Source of the DNA: Polyangiaceae bacterium
GTDB lineage: Bacteria > Myxococcota_A > Polyangia > Polyangiales > Polyangiaceae
Assembly: GCA_009780955.1 (NCBI GenBank)
Contig: WQZB01000041.1
Coordinates: 1-45,950 of the forward strand
Direction: 5' to 3'
Length of the DNA: 45,950 nt
The notes under the pieces were generated by a model that worked only from the letters and a program-made list of their open reading frames with translations, made no database searches and had not been told where the DNA came from. Made by a program: the position numbers and the translations under genes. Shown here piece after piece: positions 1 to 7,880 of the stretch (within the stretch, counting starts at the first letter, position 1; every line of letters begins with the position of its first letter).

Positions 1-104
1 AATTTGAAAATCCAAGGCGATGCGCACACGTCGCGCTCCGTTGAGCCCGAAGGCCGTGGCTCTCGAATAGAAGCGGAGCGTGAGCCACGGATTTCGGGCT
101 CAAC
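1..104. repeat. Dispersed hairpin repeat, left copy
   Basis: A second copy, about 93% identical by eye, lies at the extreme right end (45850-45950) in the same orientation. The core is a long hairpin: outer arms at 40-51 (GTTGAGCCCGAA) and 93-104, inner arms at 54-62 (CCGTGGCTC) and 82-90, with a loop of about 19 nt. A conserved leader containing GATGCGCACACGTCGCGC precedes it. The copies differ by small indels and substitutions in the loop and edges, so they are diverged family members and not a duplicated assembly end. No ORF is supported in it. Confidence 0.8.
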
Positions 105-146
105 GCAAGTGAGCGCCGCCATATGCACATCGAAAGCGGTCTAGGA

Positions 147-1040
147 ATGCGCAAAGTCGAGGCGGCCATGGTTCTATGCGCCGGGTTCGGCACGCGCCTT
201 TTGCCGCTGACTCGGGACATGGCCAAGCCCATGTTGCCCGTTGGCGACAAACCTGTGATTTTGCATATTCTCGATCGCGTTCGGCTCGCCGTGCCTTCGC
301 GAATCGTGATCAATGTTCACTACCGCGCGGGCGACTTCGACAAGCTTGAGGGCGAGCAAGGCCTTGCGATTTCACGCGAGACCGAGCTGCTCGGAACAGC
401 AGGCGGTCTTGCTCACGCAGCTTCGATGCTTGGCAAAGGCGACGTCATCGTTTGGAACGGCGATATCTTGAGTGATCTCGATCCGCGCGATCTCGTTTTC
501 GCCCACACCTCTGGCGAGGCGAGCGCGACGCTTGCGGTTCGACCGCGGCCGGCGGGCGAGGGCAACGTTGGCATTGCCGCGGACGGTCGCATCGTGCGCC
601 TGCGTGATCAGCGCTTCGGCGACGAGGCACGCGCGGGCGAATTCCTTGGCGTGCATGTGATCGGGCAAGAGCTTCGAAATAGGCTTGTAAAAAAAGGCTG
701 CGCTATAGGCGATGTGTACATTCCCGCCATCGACCGCGGCGAGCGCCTCGAGGCTTACGAAGTGTTCGCGAGCTATTGTGACATTGGCAGTCTCGCGTCG
801 TACCTCGATGCAAACCTCGCATGGCTTGCCGCACACTCGCTTCGCGAATGGCGTGCAAAGGGCGCGATTGTCAAGGCACCCATCGATGGCTCGGTGGTTG
901 GCGCTCGCGCGTGCATCGAAGCTCCGTTGCGAAGGTCGGTTGCTTGGCCGGGTGCGCATGTTCCACCCGGCGAGCCTCTCGACAACGTCGTGGTTACGCC
1001 TCGTAGCGTTGTGCGCATTCGCACGCTGAGCAAACTCTAA
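147..1040 (+). CDS. Sugar-nucleotide pyrophosphorylase (NTP_transferase family)
   Basis: Cytoplasmic nucleotidyltransferase that would activate a sugar-1-phosphate with an NTP to give an NDP-sugar. The N-terminus has the family signature: AMVLCAGFGTRLLPLT, then AKPMLPVGDKP with the sugar-phosphate-contacting Lys-Pro. LLGTAGGL and the metal-binding VWNGDIL follow. The C-terminal 80 residues read like a degenerate left-handed beta-helix (AIVKAPIDGSVVGARACIEAP). The nearest named types are mannose-1-phosphate guanylyltransferase and MurU/HddC-like enzymes; the substrate cannot be read from sequence. Start is uncertain: ATG at 123, 147 or 168 are in frame. I chose 147 because it leaves the usual short lead before the nucleotide loop, although 168 has a better-spaced GAGG. 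The neighbouring polysaccharide genes fit a surface-glycan role. Confidence 0.85.
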   Translation: MRKVEAAMVLCAGFGTRLLPLTRDMAKPMLPVGDKPVILHILDRVRLAVPSRIVINVHYRAGDFDKLEGEQGLAISRETELLGTAGGLAHAASMLGKGDVIVWNGDILSDLDPRDLVFAHTSGEASATLAVRPRPAGEGNVGIAADGRIVRLRDQRFGDEARAGEFLGVHVIGQELRNRLVKKGCAIGDVYIPAIDRGERLEAYEVFASYCDIGSLASYLDANLAWLAAHSLREWRAKGAIVKAPIDGSVVGARACIEAPLRRSVAWPGAHVPPGEPLDNVVVTPRSVVRIRTLSKL

Positions 1041-1060
1041 TTCATGCTAGCCAATTTCTC

Positions 1061-2239
1061 ATGGCGCGTTTGCACCGGGTCTACCTGTCACCCGGCATGT
1101 TTGGGTTTGGTAAGCTTGGAACGTACGACTACTTCGCGCATGTCGAGCGCGCTCTTGTGGCCCGTTTCCGAGCAGCTGGCGAAGAGCTTCACACCTTCGT
1201 TGCTGATGTCGCACCCACGTCGTCGGTTCGTCGCCGAGCCGTGAGCTTGGCCGAACTCATCGGGCAAACCGCGTCGAACGACAACGGTCCCATTCATCTC
1301 TTCGGCCACTCCACCGGCGGTCTCGACGCGCGCTTGGTCGCCTCGCCAACCGCGCACTATTCGACAAACCACGAAGATTTCCGATGGCTCTCGCGTCTTT
1401 CGAGCGTGACCACCATGAGCACCCCACACTACGGCACTCCGCTCGCGGGCTTCTTCGCGACGGTGAGTGGCCAGCGCATGCTCTACGCGATCAGCGCGCT
1501 TACGGTTACCGGCTTGTCGCTCGGCGCACCACCGCTTGCCGCGGCAAGCGCCGTGGTCATGGCAATTGGCCGAATCGATCGCGCGCTTGGCATCGAGCTC
1601 CGAATGCTCGATCGCACGACGAATGCCCTTTTGGCAGCGCTCGAACCGGCCACGAGCACGGAAGTGGAAAGGTACCTGGATGCGATTCGTCGCGATCAGG
1701 GCGCGGTGATTCAGCTTACGCCCGAGGCGATGGATCTATTCTTTGCAGGCGTTGAAGATCGACCAGGCGTTACGTATCAGTGCACGTGCACGATGGTGCC
1801 TCCGCCGTCGCCGAGAAGAATCGCGCGATCGCTACCCAGCGTGTGGCGCGCTCTGTCGTCCATCATCTTTACGACGATGCACAGGATTACGTCTCGCTAC
1901 GATGAAGTGTATCCGTGCACGCCGCCCGATTGGAGTGAGGAGGCCCAGCAAATGTTTCAGCGTACGTTCGAACGAACACCCAGCCCAAGCGAGAACGATG
2001 GCGTCGTGCCGATTCTTTCGCAAATTTGGGGGCGGATCGTTTGGGCAGGCTATGGCGATCACCTCGATGTAATCGGGCATTTTAGCGGAGCACGGCAAGC
2101 GACGATATCGCGACTGTCCGCGGATCCAGAAGCAGACAACGCCCACGTGGATTGGATGATGAGCGGTTCGAAGTTCGACGAGAGCGCATTCGAAGAGATG
2201 ATGGATGCAGTGGCGGGAGGGATGCTCTCGTCAACCTGA
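1061..2239 (+). CDS. Alpha/beta-hydrolase, lipase/esterase-like
   Basis: A 392-residue protein with a lipase nucleophile elbow, HLFGHSTGG (Ser near residue 84), followed by STPHYGTPLAG, a segment typical of triacylglycerol lipases and PHB depolymerase-like hydrolases. Candidate acid and base residues are the Asp of SENDGVVPI and a His in YGDHLDVIGHF, completing a Ser-Asp-His triad. A hydrophobic, alanine-rich stretch at about 145-180 could be a lid or helix insertion. There is no clear signal peptide, so it is probably cytoplasmic or peripheral. It lies 20 bp after the pyrophosphorylase and could be co-transcribed with it. No Shine-Dalgarno sequence is evident. The substrate is unknown. It converges on the glycosyltransferase at 2247 with only 7 bp between the stops. 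Confidence 0.8.
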   Translation: MARLHRVYLSPGMFGFGKLGTYDYFAHVERALVARFRAAGEELHTFVADVAPTSSVRRRAVSLAELIGQTASNDNGPIHLFGHSTGGLDARLVASPTAHYSTNHEDFRWLSRLSSVTTMSTPHYGTPLAGFFATVSGQRMLYAISALTVTGLSLGAPPLAAASAVVMAIGRIDRALGIELRMLDRTTNALLAALEPATSTEVERYLDAIRRDQGAVIQLTPEAMDLFFAGVEDRPGVTYQCTCTMVPPPSPRRIARSLPSVWRALSSIIFTTMHRITSRYDEVYPCTPPDWSEEAQQMFQRTFERTPSPSENDGVVPILSQIWGRIVWAGYGDHLDVIGHFSGARQATISRLSADPEADNAHVDWMMSGSKFDESAFEEMMDAVAGGMLSST

Positions 2240-2246
2240 AATCGGT

Positions 2247-3431
2247 CTACGAAATAAGCGTTTTGTTGGTCGTAGGGGCGCGATTCATCGCGCCCTCGCG
2301 ATCGGGCGCCATGAATGGCGCACCTACGCCGCGGTCGACCGCAGCGTAGGTGCGTTCGTAGCCCGCGCGCATGGCGCGGGTGGAGTAGCGCGCAGCAACG
2401 ACAGCGCGCGCTTGATTGCCGAGCGTGCGCCAAGCCTCACGGCCGGCACTGGCCGCGTTTCGCATCGCGTCGATGAGTGCTTCGACTGAGTTGCAGCGAG
2501 CGAGCCAACCCGTTTCGCCGTCTTTGACGAACTCGGGAATGCCGCCTGTTGGCAATGCCACGACCGCGCGCCCAGCTGCCATGGCCTCGAGCAGCGCAAT
2601 GCCGAGACCCTCGGCGCGCGCGCTCGAGAGCGCGAGATCGGCGTTTGCCACAGCTTGGCGCACGTCGCTCAAAAAACCTAAGAATCGCACGCGGCTCGTG
2701 ACACCGAGTTTACATCTGAGCTTTTCGAGCTTGTCGCGATCGTCGCCTTCGCCGACGATGTCGAGCACGGCGTTGGGCACGTGGGCAAGGGCCTGCAAGG
2801 CGATGTCCGTCCCTTTGCGCGGCTCGAGGCGGCCGACAGAAACGAAACGCACTCGGTTGTCTGGCGGATCGTCGGGCCATTGTGCCACCACGAATTTTTC
2901 GAGATCCACTCCGTTTGGCACGACTTGCATCATGCATGCAGCCCATGGCGCACGCGCGACTGCCACGCGCCGGACGTGCTCGCTGATGCACACAACCGCG
3001 TTGGCGCGGCGAAGCGACCAGCGTGAGAATGGCCAACAGGTCAGATCGTCGTAGACGCGCGTAGAGTGCTCGGTTCGGACGATTCGCGAACCCATGCGAC
3101 GTGCGGCTCGCGTTCCGAGCACCTGCGAGCCGAAGGTGTGAAGGTGAGCGATCTTCGCGCGCCGCGACGAGATCACCTGGGAGAGCCACGCCGCGTCACG
3201 CGGACCGAGCGACTGGGCGATGTAGGGCAATGGCCCTTCGCGCACCGTGCCGCGATCGTCGATGGTAAGGCGTGCATCGAGCAAGAGATCGCGCAGGCGC
3301 TTGCTTGGTGTCATGAGCGCCACGGTGTGCGGGCGATCGGTGTTGCCGCGTGCGAGATCGATGAGCATACGCTCGGCGCCGCCGACTTCGCCTGCAACCA
3401 CGACATGGACGACCGGCGACGGCTCGCTCAT
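2247..3431 (-). CDS. GT4-family glycosyltransferase
   Basis: A GT-B-fold retaining glycosyltransferase, probably cytoplasmic, that would add a sugar from an NDP-sugar to a glycan intermediate. The N-terminal Rossmann domain has VVVAGEVGGAERML. The C-terminal half has VSVGRLEPRKGTD, the VPNGVD segment, and the E-x7-E nucleotide-binding motif in SARAEGLGIALLEAMAAG. The start at 3431 is well supported because its ATG overlaps the flippase stop as ATGA, indicating translational coupling. The family-like part ends near RAGYERTYAAV. The remaining 25 or so residues (GAPFMAP, GAMNRAPTT) are encoded by palindromic repeat locus A, so the original stop was probably upstream and the tail is acquired. It is the last gene of the deacetylase-flippase-GT4 operon. 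Confidence 0.88.
   Translation of the reverse strand: MSEPSPVVHVVVAGEVGGAERMLIDLARGNTDRPHTVALMTPSKRLRDLLLDARLTIDDRGTVREGPLPYIAQSLGPRDAAWLSQVISSRRAKIAHLHTFGSQVLGTRAARRMGSRIVRTEHSTRVYDDLTCWPFSRWSLRRANAVVCISEHVRRVAVARAPWAACMMQVVPNGVDLEKFVVAQWPDDPPDNRVRFVSVGRLEPRKGTDIALQALAHVPNAVLDIVGEGDDRDKLEKLRCKLGVTSRVRFLGFLSDVRQAVANADLALSSARAEGLGIALLEAMAAGRAVVALPTGGIPEFVKDGETGWLARCNSVEALIDAMRNAASAGREAWRTLGNQARAVVAARYSTRAMRAGYERTYAAVDRGVGAPFMAPDREGAMNRAPTTNKTLIS
2261..2327. repeat. GTAG palindromic repeats, locus A (two inverted units)
   Basis: Two 24-nt units face each other. Unit 1 (2272-2295) starts GTAGGGGCGC, has core ATTCAT and ends GCGCCC. Unit 2 (2304-2327) is its inverse, with core ATGAAT and end CACCTAC. 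The leader TTGTTGGTCGTAGGGG recurs at locus C, and on the opposite strand (as TTGGTGGTTGTAGGGG) at locus B, so the conserved element is longer than the palindrome. The locus lies inside the 3' end of the minus-strand glycosyltransferase and encodes most of its odd C-terminal tail. A further inverted pair, CACCTACGC / GCGTAGGTG, continues to about 2353. Confidence 0.85.
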
Positions 3432-4759
3432 ATTTGTACTCCTGATTGGAGTACACGCAGCCGTGATTCGAATCGAAACCAGAAGACGACGGCCACGGCG
3501 GCCTGCACGCACGATGTGGAAAGGGCAATCCCCTCGAGTCCGATTGCCTCGAGGAGCACGACGTTGAAAAGCGCGTTGCTTGCTGTGTTGAAAATGCCCA
3601 TAGACAGCATGATGGGGCTGTTTTTCACGGCAACGTGAGCGCGCGCGAGCACGAGCAGCGCGCCGAACGGTGCGAGCCCGACCAAGTGGTAGGGCAAGAT
3701 GTGAATCATACGGTCAACGCCGGCTGCATCCATCTGTCCGCGCAAATAAACGAGACGAAGAAGCGGTGCGCGAACAACGTAAAGGATGACGGTCATCGCG
3801 ACGAGCAAACCCATCACGGCTGCGAGCGCGCGTGTAACCGTGCGCCGAACAGATTGGAGATCATTTGCAGCAAAGTCGTCGGCGAGGTGCGAGAGCAACA
3901 CCGGCAAGAGAGACGCTTGCAGAAGCGAGGTCGGCAAGCTTGCGATGTCGCCCGAATAGCGGAGCATGGTTCCACCACCAACGACGAGCGACAGCCCCGC
4001 CATGAGCTGATCGACCACCGGGTTGATGCGCGTGACAGCGTTGCCACCAACCTCGGCGCTGACAAGTTTTGCAAACCGCACGAGAGCAGGCGGGCGAGAA
4101 AAACCGAGATTGATGCGCATGCCAACGATGCGAATCGCGAACCATGCGAGCACCAGGCACGCGACCACTTCACCTGCAAGGGCGGCTACGGGCACAAAGC
4201 TCACGCCGAAGCGCGTGTGGGTGATTGCGAGAATGGTGATGTTGACGAGCATGCCGGCACCACTTGCTACGGGCTGCACCATGAAGTGGTGCAGCGAGGC
4301 CAAAATGGCACAGAAGAACGTGCGCGTTGCCATGGCGACAAGGTAAAAAGAAAATGGCATTACCATCGCTTTGGCTAAGCTGTAGTCTGCACCAGTATAG
4401 CGATAGGCGAACCAACCCATCGCGAGTGCGCCAACGAGCATGGCCACAGCGCCGCCGAGCACCCAGGTGTAGGTGAGCAGCGATCCCGTGAGTTGCGGCA
4501 CTTCGTTTTTTCGCGCCATGCGCTCCTCGGCAAGGATTGGGATGAGAGCCGAATCTTGGAAGGCCGAGAACACGAGCGATCCGGCGAGGGCAAAAATTGC
4601 CCACGCGAAGTAGTAAACATCGGTGGCGTGGTTGCGACCGAACCAAAACGCGAGCAAAAGTGGCAAGATTGCCTCGCCCACGCGAAAAACGATTTGCGCC
4701 GGCAAGATGACGAGCGTTGTGCGTAGGACCGACTTTTTCCCGCCTTGCGTGGCTACCAC
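3428..4759 (-). CDS. MurJ/MOP-type lipid-linked oligosaccharide flippase
   Basis: A polytopic inner-membrane protein of about 443 residues with roughly 12-14 predicted hydrophobic segments, resembling the MVF/MurJ branch of the MOP superfamily. Family-like segments include FWFGRNHATDVYYFAWAIF near the N-terminus, the SAFQDSALIPILAE loop and NPVVDQLMAGL. It would flip an undecaprenyl-linked glycan precursor. A long upstream in-frame extension to 5203 is Pro/Arg-rich, antisense to the deacetylase and not protein-like. I therefore place the start at GTG 4759, which overlaps the deacetylase stop (GTGGTAG) and has GGAG 8 nt upstream. The stop overlaps the next gene as ATGA. Its position between a deacetylase and a glycosyltransferase suggests a dedicated glycan flippase more than the essential peptidoglycan MurJ. 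Confidence 0.82.
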   Translation of the reverse strand: MVATQGGKKSVLRTTLVILPAQIVFRVGEAILPLLLAFWFGRNHATDVYYFAWAIFALAGSLVFSAFQDSALIPILAEERMARKNEVPQLTGSLLTYTWVLGGAVAMLVGALAMGWFAYRYTGADYSLAKAMVMPFSFYLVAMATRTFFCAILASLHHFMVQPVASGAGMLVNITILAITHTRFGVSFVPVAALAGEVVACLVLAWFAIRIVGMRINLGFSRPPALVRFAKLVSAEVGGNAVTRINPVVDQLMAGLSLVVGGGTMLRYSGDIASLPTSLLQASLLPVLLSHLADDFAANDLQSVRRTVTRALAAVMGLLVAMTVILYVVRAPLLRLVYLRGQMDAAGVDRMIHILPYHLVGLAPFGALLVLARAHVAVKNSPIMLSMGIFNTASNALFNVVLLEAIGLEGIALSTSCVQAAVAVVFWFRFESRLRVLQSGVQI

Positions 4760-5685
4760 CCGAGGATCTCCGGCACGTCGCCAAGGCCGACAACGGCAAC
4801 GCCTTGTTTCGAAGCCCACGACAGAAGCGCGTAGAGGCGGGTGAGGATGCCGCGGGCTTCTCGCTCGCTCGCGGCATAAGGGCTTAGATTCGGGACCACT
4901 TCGACGTTGTGTAGCATCGCGTTGAGGATGACTGGGCGGCGCGGTGCGTTCTGTTGTGCCGAGGTGATCTCGTTTTCCGCGAGCGTGATGAGGGCCTTGG
5001 CCGAGCCGCGGCTTGGGCGGAGCCAGCGCGGATCGATTCGCGATCCGACAAGGGGTAACGCATTGAGCCAGCGTTTGCGGATCGTGATCGGCACCTCGAG
5101 GATTTGTGCGCTGCCCGGGCGACCAGGACAGATTCGATCGGGTCTGTATGGCTGAGTTGGTGCATTGGGAAACGCGAGGCCAGGAGCTCCGGAAGTGCCC
5201 CAATCCATGTGTGGCGTGACGCTCGACTCGACCGTATATCCGAGATGCTCGAGAATTCCGATGGTATGAGGGCCGATACCGAAGCGGCCTGCGCGAAACG
5301 ACATCGGCTTACGATCGAAGGCACATTTGAATCGATCGGTAAGGTACTTGATTTTCTGCTGCTCGATATGTGGTGGATAGTTGCGTTGAAAGTCTTTCGT
5401 CACCTCGGGCTCGAATGCACCAGGCTCGGCATACTCGCCGTGCAAGTGCGTGCCGAGCTCGCACGACGATGCGACCCTGCGCAATGCCTCGACGCATGGT
5501 TCGTTTCGCATGATCTCGGGTGAGAGCAGATACGTTGGTTTCGCGCCGAAGGAAGCGAAGAGCGGTTGAAGCCGCTCGGTAATGCCGTTGTGGATGCCGC
5601 GATAGCCCATGGGCGCTTTGGATCGCCAATCTTTGCCTTTGTCGCACTCGGTGTCGATTGACACGCAAAGGTAGACACGGCTCAT
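4753..5685 (-). CDS. Polysaccharide deacetylase-like (NodB-fold) protein
   Basis: A 310-residue protein with a divergent NodB/CE4 layout. It opens with YLCVSIDTECD (candidate catalytic Asp and metal Asp). The motif GTHLHGEY follows near residue 80 and could hold the metal-binding histidines. FRAGRFGIG occupies the position of the usual R-x-P-Y-G-like motif. A C-terminal AMLHNVEVVPNLSPY could supply the last histidine. CE4 enzymes remove N- or O-acetyl groups from polysaccharides; activity here is inferred from these motifs only. No signal peptide is seen, so it may act on cytoplasmic or lipid-linked intermediates. It is the first clear gene of the minus-strand operon and overlaps the flippase start. 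Confidence 0.75.
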   Translation of the reverse strand: MSRVYLCVSIDTECDKGKDWRSKAPMGYRGIHNGITERLQPLFASFGAKPTYLLSPEIMRNEPCVEALRRVASSCELGTHLHGEYAEPGAFEPEVTKDFQRNYPPHIEQQKIKYLTDRFKCAFDRKPMSFRAGRFGIGPHTIGILEHLGYTVESSVTPHMDWGTSGAPGLAFPNAPTQPYRPDRICPGRPGSAQILEVPITIRKRWLNALPLVGSRIDPRWLRPSRGSAKALITLAENEITSAQQNAPRRPVILNAMLHNVEVVPNLSPYAASEREARGILTRLYALLSWASKQGVAVVGLGDVPEILGW

Positions 5686-5719
5686 GGTCAGAAGCGTGTA
5701 TAGCGCGATGAAGCGCGGG

Positions 5720-5860
5720 CTAGAACCAGCGCGCGTATTCTCGTATCAGTGGGATCGGGACCTTGACGATTTTTTTGTGTAGCACAACCGCTGCGTCAGC
5801 GGGTGAGAGCGCGGCGGCAAAAGTGATGTCGAGCCCTTCCATTGAGAGGTGGTTGCTCAT
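5720..5860 (-). CDS. Possible 46-residue protein, unknown
   Basis: A short ORF fills the gap between the deacetylase operon and trpD. It begins MSNHLSMEGLDITFAAAL and ends PLIREYARWF, a mix of hydrophobic and charged residues that looks more protein-like than its shadow frames. It ends 34 bp before the deacetylase ATG, so it could be the first gene of that operon. There is no strong ribosome binding site and no recognisable domain. Only 34 bp separate its start from the TTG of trpD, leaving little room for divergent promoters, which weakens the call. Confidence 0.3.
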   Translation of the reverse strand: MSNHLSMEGLDITFAAALSPADAAVVLHKKIVKVPIPLIREYARWF

Positions 5861-5894
5861 ATAACAAGAAACGACGGAACGACGGAGCGCTAAC

Positions 5895-6905
5895 TTGATA
5901 AAAGAAGCTATTTTATCGCTCGCAAAAAAAAAGGACTTACCCTACGAAATCGCCGAAGCCGTCATGCACGAAATCATGACAGGCCAGGCTTCACCGGTGC
6001 AGATGAGTGCCTACCTGACGGCACTAAGCCTAAAAGGCGAGACCATCGACGAAATTACAGCTTCTGCTTTTGGCATGCGCCAGCATTGCGTGCGGCTCTT
6101 GCACGACGTGGACGCGCTTGAAATCGTGGGCACCGGTGGCGATGGGGCCAACACCTTCAACATTTCCACGGCCGCGGCGATCATCGCGGCCGCGGCAGGC
6201 GTTCCAGTGGCCAAGCACGGCAACCGTAGCGCGTCCGGCAAGTGCGGAGCCGCCGATGTGCTGGAAGCGCTGGGTGTCAACATTCACGTTCCACCCGACA
6301 AAAGCGCAGACCTATTGAAGAATATTGGAATCTGCTTTTTGTATGCTCAAAATTATCACATTGCCATGAAGTATGTGGCTCCCATTCGTCGCGAATTGGC
6401 CATTCGAACGGTGTTCAATATCTTAGGTCCGCTTACCAATCCTGCCGGCGCAAACATGGAACTAATGGGCGTTTACGATGGCGAATTGGTGAAACCCTTG
6501 GCGCAGGTGCTCTGCAACTTGGGTGTGCGCAACGCGATGGTTGTCCACGGCGAGGACGGGCTCGACGAGATCTCGTTGAGTGCGCCCACCATGGCATGTG
6601 AAGTAAAGGAAGGGCAAATTCACTCGCTTACGATGACGCCGGAACAATTTGGATTCAAGCGGTGCCACCCATTCGACTTGCAAGGTGGTGGGCCCGCGGA
6701 AAATGCCGAGATTCTCAAAGCCGTGCTCCGAGGAGAAAAAGGCGCGAAACGCGATGCCGCCGTGTTCAATGCCGCTGCTGCGTTGTACGTTGCAGGCAAG
6801 CATCTTTCGATTGATGCGGCCATTCGCGCGGCCAACGACGTCGTCGACAGCGGAAGGGCGATGGCAACACTCGACATGTTTGTGCGCTGCTCCAACGAGG
6901 CGTAG
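5895..6905 (+). CDS. trpD: Anthranilate phosphoribosyltransferase
   Basis: Second step of tryptophan synthesis: anthranilate plus PRPP gives phosphoribosyl-anthranilate, in the cytoplasm. At 336 residues it has the normal length. Visible motifs are the PRPP loop GTGGDGANTFNIST (about 80-93), the anthranilate-binding KHGNRSASGKCGAADVLEALG region and the metal-binding Asp-Glu in GEDGLDEISL. The start is TTG 5895, with GGAG about 8 nt upstream. It heads a trpDCFBA operon; trpE and trpG are absent from the window and no TrpG domain is fused here. No leader peptide, attenuator or T-box could be recognised in the short upstream gap. Lysine-rich wording and more AT-rich codons than in neighbouring genes hint at a different origin. 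Confidence 0.97.
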   Translation: MIKEAILSLAKKKDLPYEIAEAVMHEIMTGQASPVQMSAYLTALSLKGETIDEITASAFGMRQHCVRLLHDVDALEIVGTGGDGANTFNISTAAAIIAAAAGVPVAKHGNRSASGKCGAADVLEALGVNIHVPPDKSADLLKNIGICFLYAQNYHIAMKYVAPIRRELAIRTVFNILGPLTNPAGANMELMGVYDGELVKPLAQVLCNLGVRNAMVVHGEDGLDEISLSAPTMACEVKEGQIHSLTMTPEQFGFKRCHPFDLQGGGPAENAEILKAVLRGEKGAKRDAAVFNAAAALYVAGKHLSIDAAIRAANDVVDSGRAMATLDMFVRCSNEA

Positions 6906-6947
6906 TACTTCGACCCATCGATAGTGTCCGGGTAGTAGGAGATCGTC

Positions 6948-7880
6948 ATGGGGAACATTTTGCAGGAGATTGCGGCGCGCACGAGAGAGCGTATGGTCGA
7001 AAGGAAGAAGGTACGCCCGCTCGAAAAAGTCATGGAAGAAGTAGGGGCGCCATTCATGGCGCCCGACCGCGGTATTTTGGAATCCATACCATTGGCTGAC
7101 CCGGAGGGGGGCGCGATGAATCGCGCCCCTACAACCACCAAAATGCATTCTTTCGTAGGGGCGCAGCATGCTGCGCCCCTACCCACAAGCGATGTTCGCC
7201 CATTCCCATTCGAAAAGGCGCTTCAGTCGGAAGACATTGCGTTCATTTGTGAAATCAAGAAAGCATCGCCTTCGAAAGGAACAATCGCTGCAGATTTTCC
7301 GTACGTTCGGCTTGCGAGGGAGTACGAGGCAGCGGGCGCAGCGGCCATCTCGGTGCTGACCGAACCGTACTATTTCCAAGGCGACGATCGCTATTTGCGT
7401 GAAATCGCGGATCATGTTTCTGTGCCGCTCTTGCGTAAGGACTTTACCGTTGACAGCTATATGATTTACGAGGCGAAAGTGCTTGGTGCCGCCGCCGTTT
7501 TGCTCATTTGTTCCATTCTCGATGGCGATACCCTTGCCCAATACATCGAGACGGCCCATGGTCTCGGGCTTTCCGCGCTCGTGGAAGTCCACAGCGAGGC
7601 AGAAATTGAAATGGCGCTTGCTGCGGGCGCGAGAGTCATTGGCGTCAACAATAGGAATTTAAAAACCTTCGAGGTGGATCGTAAGCTCAGCGAGCGGCTG
7701 AGGGCAGCCGTTCCGAACGGCGTGATTTTTGTCGCCGAAAGCGGCATTCGCTCACCCGAAGACATTGCGGCATTACGAAAGATTGGCACACACGCCGTTT
7801 TGGTTGGGGAAACCATGATGCGAAGCGCAGACAAGAAAGCAATGCTTTCATGTCTGAGAGGCCAAGATGGTAAAGATTAA
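6948..7880 (+). CDS. trpC: Indole-3-glycerol phosphate synthase with repeat-encoded insertion
   Basis: Converts CdRP to indole-3-glycerol phosphate. All catalytic residues expected of the TIM barrel are visible: Glu102 and Lys104 in CEIKKASPSKG, Lys164 in LLRKDFT, Glu213 in LVEVHS, the Asn pair in GVNNRNL and Glu264 in VAESGI. The length is 310 residues, about 48 more than usual. The excess is residues 32-79, encoded exactly by palindromic repeat locus B (7041-7182), between the N-terminal helix (MGNILQEIAARTRERM) and the first barrel strand (FPFEKAL...IAFICEIKK). The repeat is read in frame with no stop. Whether the enzyme tolerates this loop cannot be told from sequence, but intact catalytic residues and intact downstream genes argue that it does. 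It overlaps trpF by 14 bp. Confidence 0.95.
   Translation: MGNILQEIAARTRERMVERKKVRPLEKVMEEVGAPFMAPDRGILESIPLADPEGGAMNRAPTTTKMHSFVGAQHAAPLPTSDVRPFPFEKALQSEDIAFICEIKKASPSKGTIAADFPYVRLAREYEAAGAAAISVLTEPYYFQGDDRYLREIADHVSVPLLRKDFTVDSYMIYEAKVLGAAAVLLICSILDGDTLAQYIETAHGLGLSALVEVHSEAEIEMALAAGARVIGVNNRNLKTFEVDRKLSERLRAAVPNGVIFVAESGIRSPEDIAALRKIGTHAVLVGETMMRSADKKAMLSCLRGQDGKD
7041..7182. repeat. GTAG palindromic repeats, locus B, inside trpC
   Basis: Three units. B1 (7041-7064) starts GTAGGGGCGCC, core ATTCAT. B2 (7109-7132) is an inverted unit, core ATGAAT, ending CGCCCCTAC. B3 (7155-7182) is a perfect 28-nt palindrome with core AGCATGCT. B1 and B2 with their spacer match loci A and D in sequence beyond the palindromes (GACCGC after B1, AACCACCAAAA after B2). 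The 142-bp block is open in the trpC frame and encodes residues 32-79. Confidence 0.9.

Noticed and set aside
3635..4378. A 247-codon + strand ORF opposite the flippase
   Set aside because: Charged His/Glu/Arg-rich shadow of a membrane-protein gene.
4760..5203. 148-codon N-terminal extension of the flippase
   Set aside because: Pro/Arg/His-rich and fully antisense-frame overlap with the deacetylase; the GTG at 4759 with GGAG explains the true start.
7041..7182. The trpC insertion as an intein or extra domain
   Set aside because: Too short, no intein motifs, and the DNA is plainly the palindromic repeat found at three other loci.
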